Assembly: GCF_001895925.1 (NCBI RefSeq) | Contig: NZ_MPPI01000002.1 | Span: 92,095-156,094, forward strand | Length of the DNA stretch: 64,000 nt | Reading direction: 5' to 3' | Origin: Phormidesmis priestleyi ULC007 | Lineage (GTDB): Bacteria; Cyanobacteriota; Cyanobacteriia; Leptolyngbyales; Leptolyngbyaceae | Shown here: positions 62,228 through 64,000 of the stretch, piece by piece | How positions within the stretch are numbered: position 1 is the first letter of the stretch | Layout of the letters: each line of letters begins with the position of its first letter | The notes under the pieces: model-generated | Seen by the model: the letters and a program-made list of their open reading frames with translations, nothing else | Database searches by the model: none | What the model was told of the DNA's origin: nothing | Made by a program: the position numbers and the translations under genes

Positions 62228-62488
62228 ATGGTCACACAAATAATGGTACAGCCCTCCTCTTGGGTCGAAGCCGGAATTCAAATTCAAAAAGTACGTGGAC
62301 TCAACCTCTTCAAGTTCACCGACGAACTGCAAACCCATCTCGAAATGCTTCTTGATAAGCATAAAGACAACACGCTTACCGAAGCCGAAGCCGCTGAATT
62401 TGCTGGCATTACCGAACTCGATCGCATCTTCACACTGATCAATGCTCGGATGATCGCGGAATCACCAGTAACCACTCGTGACAATTAG
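62228..62488 (+). CDS. small protein coupled to an HNH endonuclease gene
   Basis: ATG 62228 (MVTQIMVQPSSWVEAG) follows a GGAAGG-like site and is preferred over the GTG 15 bases earlier. The 86-aa product is soluble and helical (FKFTDELQTHLEMLLDKHKD), then AEAAEFAGITELDRIF. Its stop overlaps the start of the HNH gene by 11 bases. Pairs of this kind are common in cyanobacteria; a toxin/antitoxin-like relation is only a guess. Confidence 0.7.
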   Translation: MVTQIMVQPSSWVEAGIQIQKVRGLNLFKFTDELQTHLEMLLDKHKDNTLTEAEAAEFAGITELDRIFTLINARMIAESPVTTRDN

Positions 62489-62927
62489 TCGTGCTACCCG
62501 TCAACGTGTCCGCCAACGTGCTAATTCCTTGTGTGAATACTGCCACTCCGCAGAAGAAGGCAGCACCGCGCTATTTACCTTCGACCATATCATTCCTCAG
62601 TCTCTCAATGGCAGTGATGATGAAGACAATCTTGCCCTAGCCTGCACCCGCTGCAACGGTCGCCGCTATAACTTCATGGATGGCATAGACCCAGACACCC
62701 AAACCACTCAGCGATTATTTAATCCTCGACAAGATCATTGGACAGACCACTTTATCTGGAACCATGATGGTCAAAAGATTATTGGTATCAGTCCAATGGG
62801 ACGCGCAACAATTAATCGGCTAGATATAAACGACGATCGCCATGACGATGGCTCTATTCGTCGCGCCCGTCGGCTTTGGATGCGTGGCGGATGGCATCCC
62901 CCCAATCATGATCCACAACAACAGTAA
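62478..62927 (+). CDS. HNH endonuclease
   Basis: The start is GTG 62478, overlapping the previous stop. The 149-aa protein contains the HNH nuclease core: CEYCHSAEEG, TFDHIIPQSLNGSDDEDNLALAC, TRCNGRRYN, with the C-x2-C pairs that stabilise the fold. It resembles the stand-alone HNH proteins of cyanobacteria, whose target is unknown. Confidence 0.88.
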   Translation: MTISRATRQRVRQRANSLCEYCHSAEEGSTALFTFDHIIPQSLNGSDDEDNLALACTRCNGRRYNFMDGIDPDTQTTQRLFNPRQDHWTDHFIWNHDGQKIIGISPMGRATINRLDINDDRHDDGSIRRARRLWMRGGWHPPNHDPQQQ

Positions 62928-63273
62928 AGCTATCCTCGAACGAAAGAGAGACCGCCGAGTCAGGTAAAAAAAGTCTAATTTACTTAGCCATCGATTGAAT
63001 TGATCACCCTCAAGTGATCGCCTGCAAACGATTAAGTGCAGTGAAACCCGACAGAATCGACCCGATCGCCCTTTTTATTTTCTTCTTTAATAAAATACCC
63101 ATCATCCAGCCGCCCCTCTCAGGAAAAACTGACTTTTATCTGACCTTTTACCGACTGCCAAGTAGAGTAGTCGGCGGCTACATTTAATTCATCGATTAGG
63201 GGTGCGATCTCCAAGTGATGGAATCTTCTCTATATCTGAGTTTGATTGTTGCCCCTTCTCTTAATTAAACGAT
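62928..63273. other. intergenic region with direct-repeat cluster 3
   Basis: 346 bases without an ORF. The recognisable feature is the GACT repeat cluster at 63131-63156. The region presumably holds the promoter for the alpha/beta hydrolase gene. Confidence 0.5.
63131..63156 (+). promoter_or_regulatory. direct-repeat cluster 3 (11-bp period)
   Basis: GACT/GACC/GACT at 63131, 63142 and 63153, in GACTTTTATCTGACCTTTTA followed by CCGACT: the same unit, period and closing CCGACT as clusters 1 and 2. It lies ~120 bases upstream of the hydrolase start. Confidence 0.5.
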
Positions 63274-64000
63274 ATGCCTAAAGTCACGATCGGCGACCTG
63301 AATATCAACTACAAAATTCAAGGTCAGGGCGATCCACTGTTAATGATTATGGGTCTTAGCTTCAGTTTATTAGATTGGGGCACAGAACTTCCTGAGCTAC
63401 TCTCACAGCGTTACAAAGTGATTCTGTTTGATAATCGGGATGCAGGAGAAACCAGTCGCGCTGCTTCGCAGATACCGCAAGGGTCGCCCCATGCCTATAC
63501 CATTGATCAGATGGCAGATGATGCCGCAGCTTTACTTAATGTATTAGGTGAGTCTAAAGTTAATGTATTGGGTGTCAGCATGGGCGGCATGATTGCCCAG
63601 CACTTTGCCCTCAATCACGCTGACAAATTGCATAAGCTGATTCTCGGCTGCACAATGGCTGGAGGAACCTGTAGTCAATTTGGAGCTTTGAGTAACTTGT
63701 TCAACAGCGATGTCCTGGAGTTACTCTTCACACCAGAGTTTATCCAACAGCATCAACTCGACTTAGAAACATTCTTCCAAACAACTACACCGCTTCACAG
63801 CAAAGGGGATGCTTTAGCACGTCAGTTTTATGCGATGAGCAGTCACGATACTTGTGATCGATTGGGAAAGATCACAGCCCCGACGCTGGTGATCACTGGA
63901 GATCGCGATCGCGTCATTCCTCCACAAAACAGTGATATTCTGACCCAAAAAATCTCTGGTGCTAAACAAGAAACCATCAAAGATGCCGCTCATGCTTTCT
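63274..64000 (+). CDS. alpha/beta hydrolase, 3' end beyond the window
   Basis: ATG 63274 begins MPKVTIGDLNINYKIQGQGD, followed by PLLMIMGLSFSLLDW. The nucleophile elbow is GVSMGGM (Ser), the acid is in TGDRDRVIPP (Asp) and the His in AAHAF near the edge. 242 codons are visible; the family is usually 265-290 aa, so only the last helix is missing. Substrate unknown; haloperoxidase/esterase-like annotations are common for this group. Confidence 0.85.
   Translation, partial: MPKVTIGDLNINYKIQGQGDPLLMIMGLSFSLLDWGTELPELLSQRYKVILFDNRDAGETSRAASQIPQGSPHAYTIDQMADDAAALLNVLGESKVNVLGVSMGGMIAQHFALNHADKLHKLILGCTMAGGTCSQFGALSNLFNSDVLELLFTPEFIQQHQLDLETFFQTTTPLHSKGDALARQFYAMSSHDTCDRLGKITAPTLVITGDRDRVIPPQNSDILTQKISGAKQETIKDAAHAF

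Noticed and set aside
1-64000. CRISPR array or phage/IS transposase genes
   Set aside because: No regularly spaced 25-40-base repeats with unique spacers and no transposase, integrase or phage structural protein were seen.
1-64000. High density of GCGATCGC (HIP1)
   Set aside because: A well-known feature of many cyanobacterial genomes; useful for taxonomy only.

Overview
This window is cyanobacterial chromosome. The octamer GCGATCGC and its CGATCG core (HIP1) recur throughout. The window carries photosystem genes (psaF, psaJ, psbY), ycf20, a bilin-lyase homologue, a KaiB-like protein, and the C-terminus of a protein with a PTPA-CTERM-type sorting signal. That sorting signal and the wealth of short interspersed repeats suggest a filamentous Leptolyngbya-type organism. 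This is inference; no rRNA is present to test it. No rRNA, convincing tRNA, CRISPR array, transposase or integrase gene was found.

Layout. 0-9.9 kb: ion channel, SLH protein, a folK-NUDIX-photolyase operon, TPR protein, ABC1 kinase and sugar aminotransferase. 10-14.7 kb: FetB-like permease, then a KaiB-like fusion protein directly followed by cofH, then a DUF3352 protein. 14.9-18.5 kb: an accessory island holding a frameshifted retropepsin gene, a truncated gene and proline-rich membrane proteins, bounded by two structures with integron attC architecture. 18.5-31 kb: endonuclease III-like protein, ribBA, argC, cobM, lgt, a PAS histidine kinase, an AI-2E family transporter, an AAA ATPase, small enzymes and a gamma-class carbonic anhydrase homologue. 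31-39 kb: psbY, flavin reductase, psaFJ divergent from tsaD, ycf20, and a secreted CpcT/CpeT homologue. 39-43 kb: peptide/protein exporter plus PpiC foldase. 43.8-50 kb: 1-Cys peroxiredoxin, NACHT NTPase, site-2 protease, histidine kinase. 50-59 kb: one long operon of NB-ARC/WD40 protein, 143-aa protein and a 1.6-kaa DUF4132-type protein. 59-64 kb: small secreted proteins, an HNH module, and an alpha/beta hydrolase cut by the window edge.

How genes connect. CofH makes the 5-deazaflavin F0 precursor. The photolyase is of the class that uses this chromophore (8-HDF), and RibBA feeds the riboflavin branch that supplies the CofH substrate, so three genes in 20 kb bear on one cofactor. PsaF, PsaJ and PsbY are thylakoid photosystem subunits. 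The 50-59 kb operon looks like a STAND-sensor conflict or defence module, and a second STAND-type NTPase (NACHT) lies 4 kb away. Its gene content is the best candidate here for an undescribed system.

The most unusual non-coding signals are the two attC-like sites around 14.9 and 17.4 kb, and three clusters of GACT-centred direct repeats with mostly 11-bp phasing at 59.36, 59.68 and 63.13 kb that resemble PhoB/OmpR-type operators. There are also several interspersed palindromic elements, one of which encodes the C-terminus of CobM.
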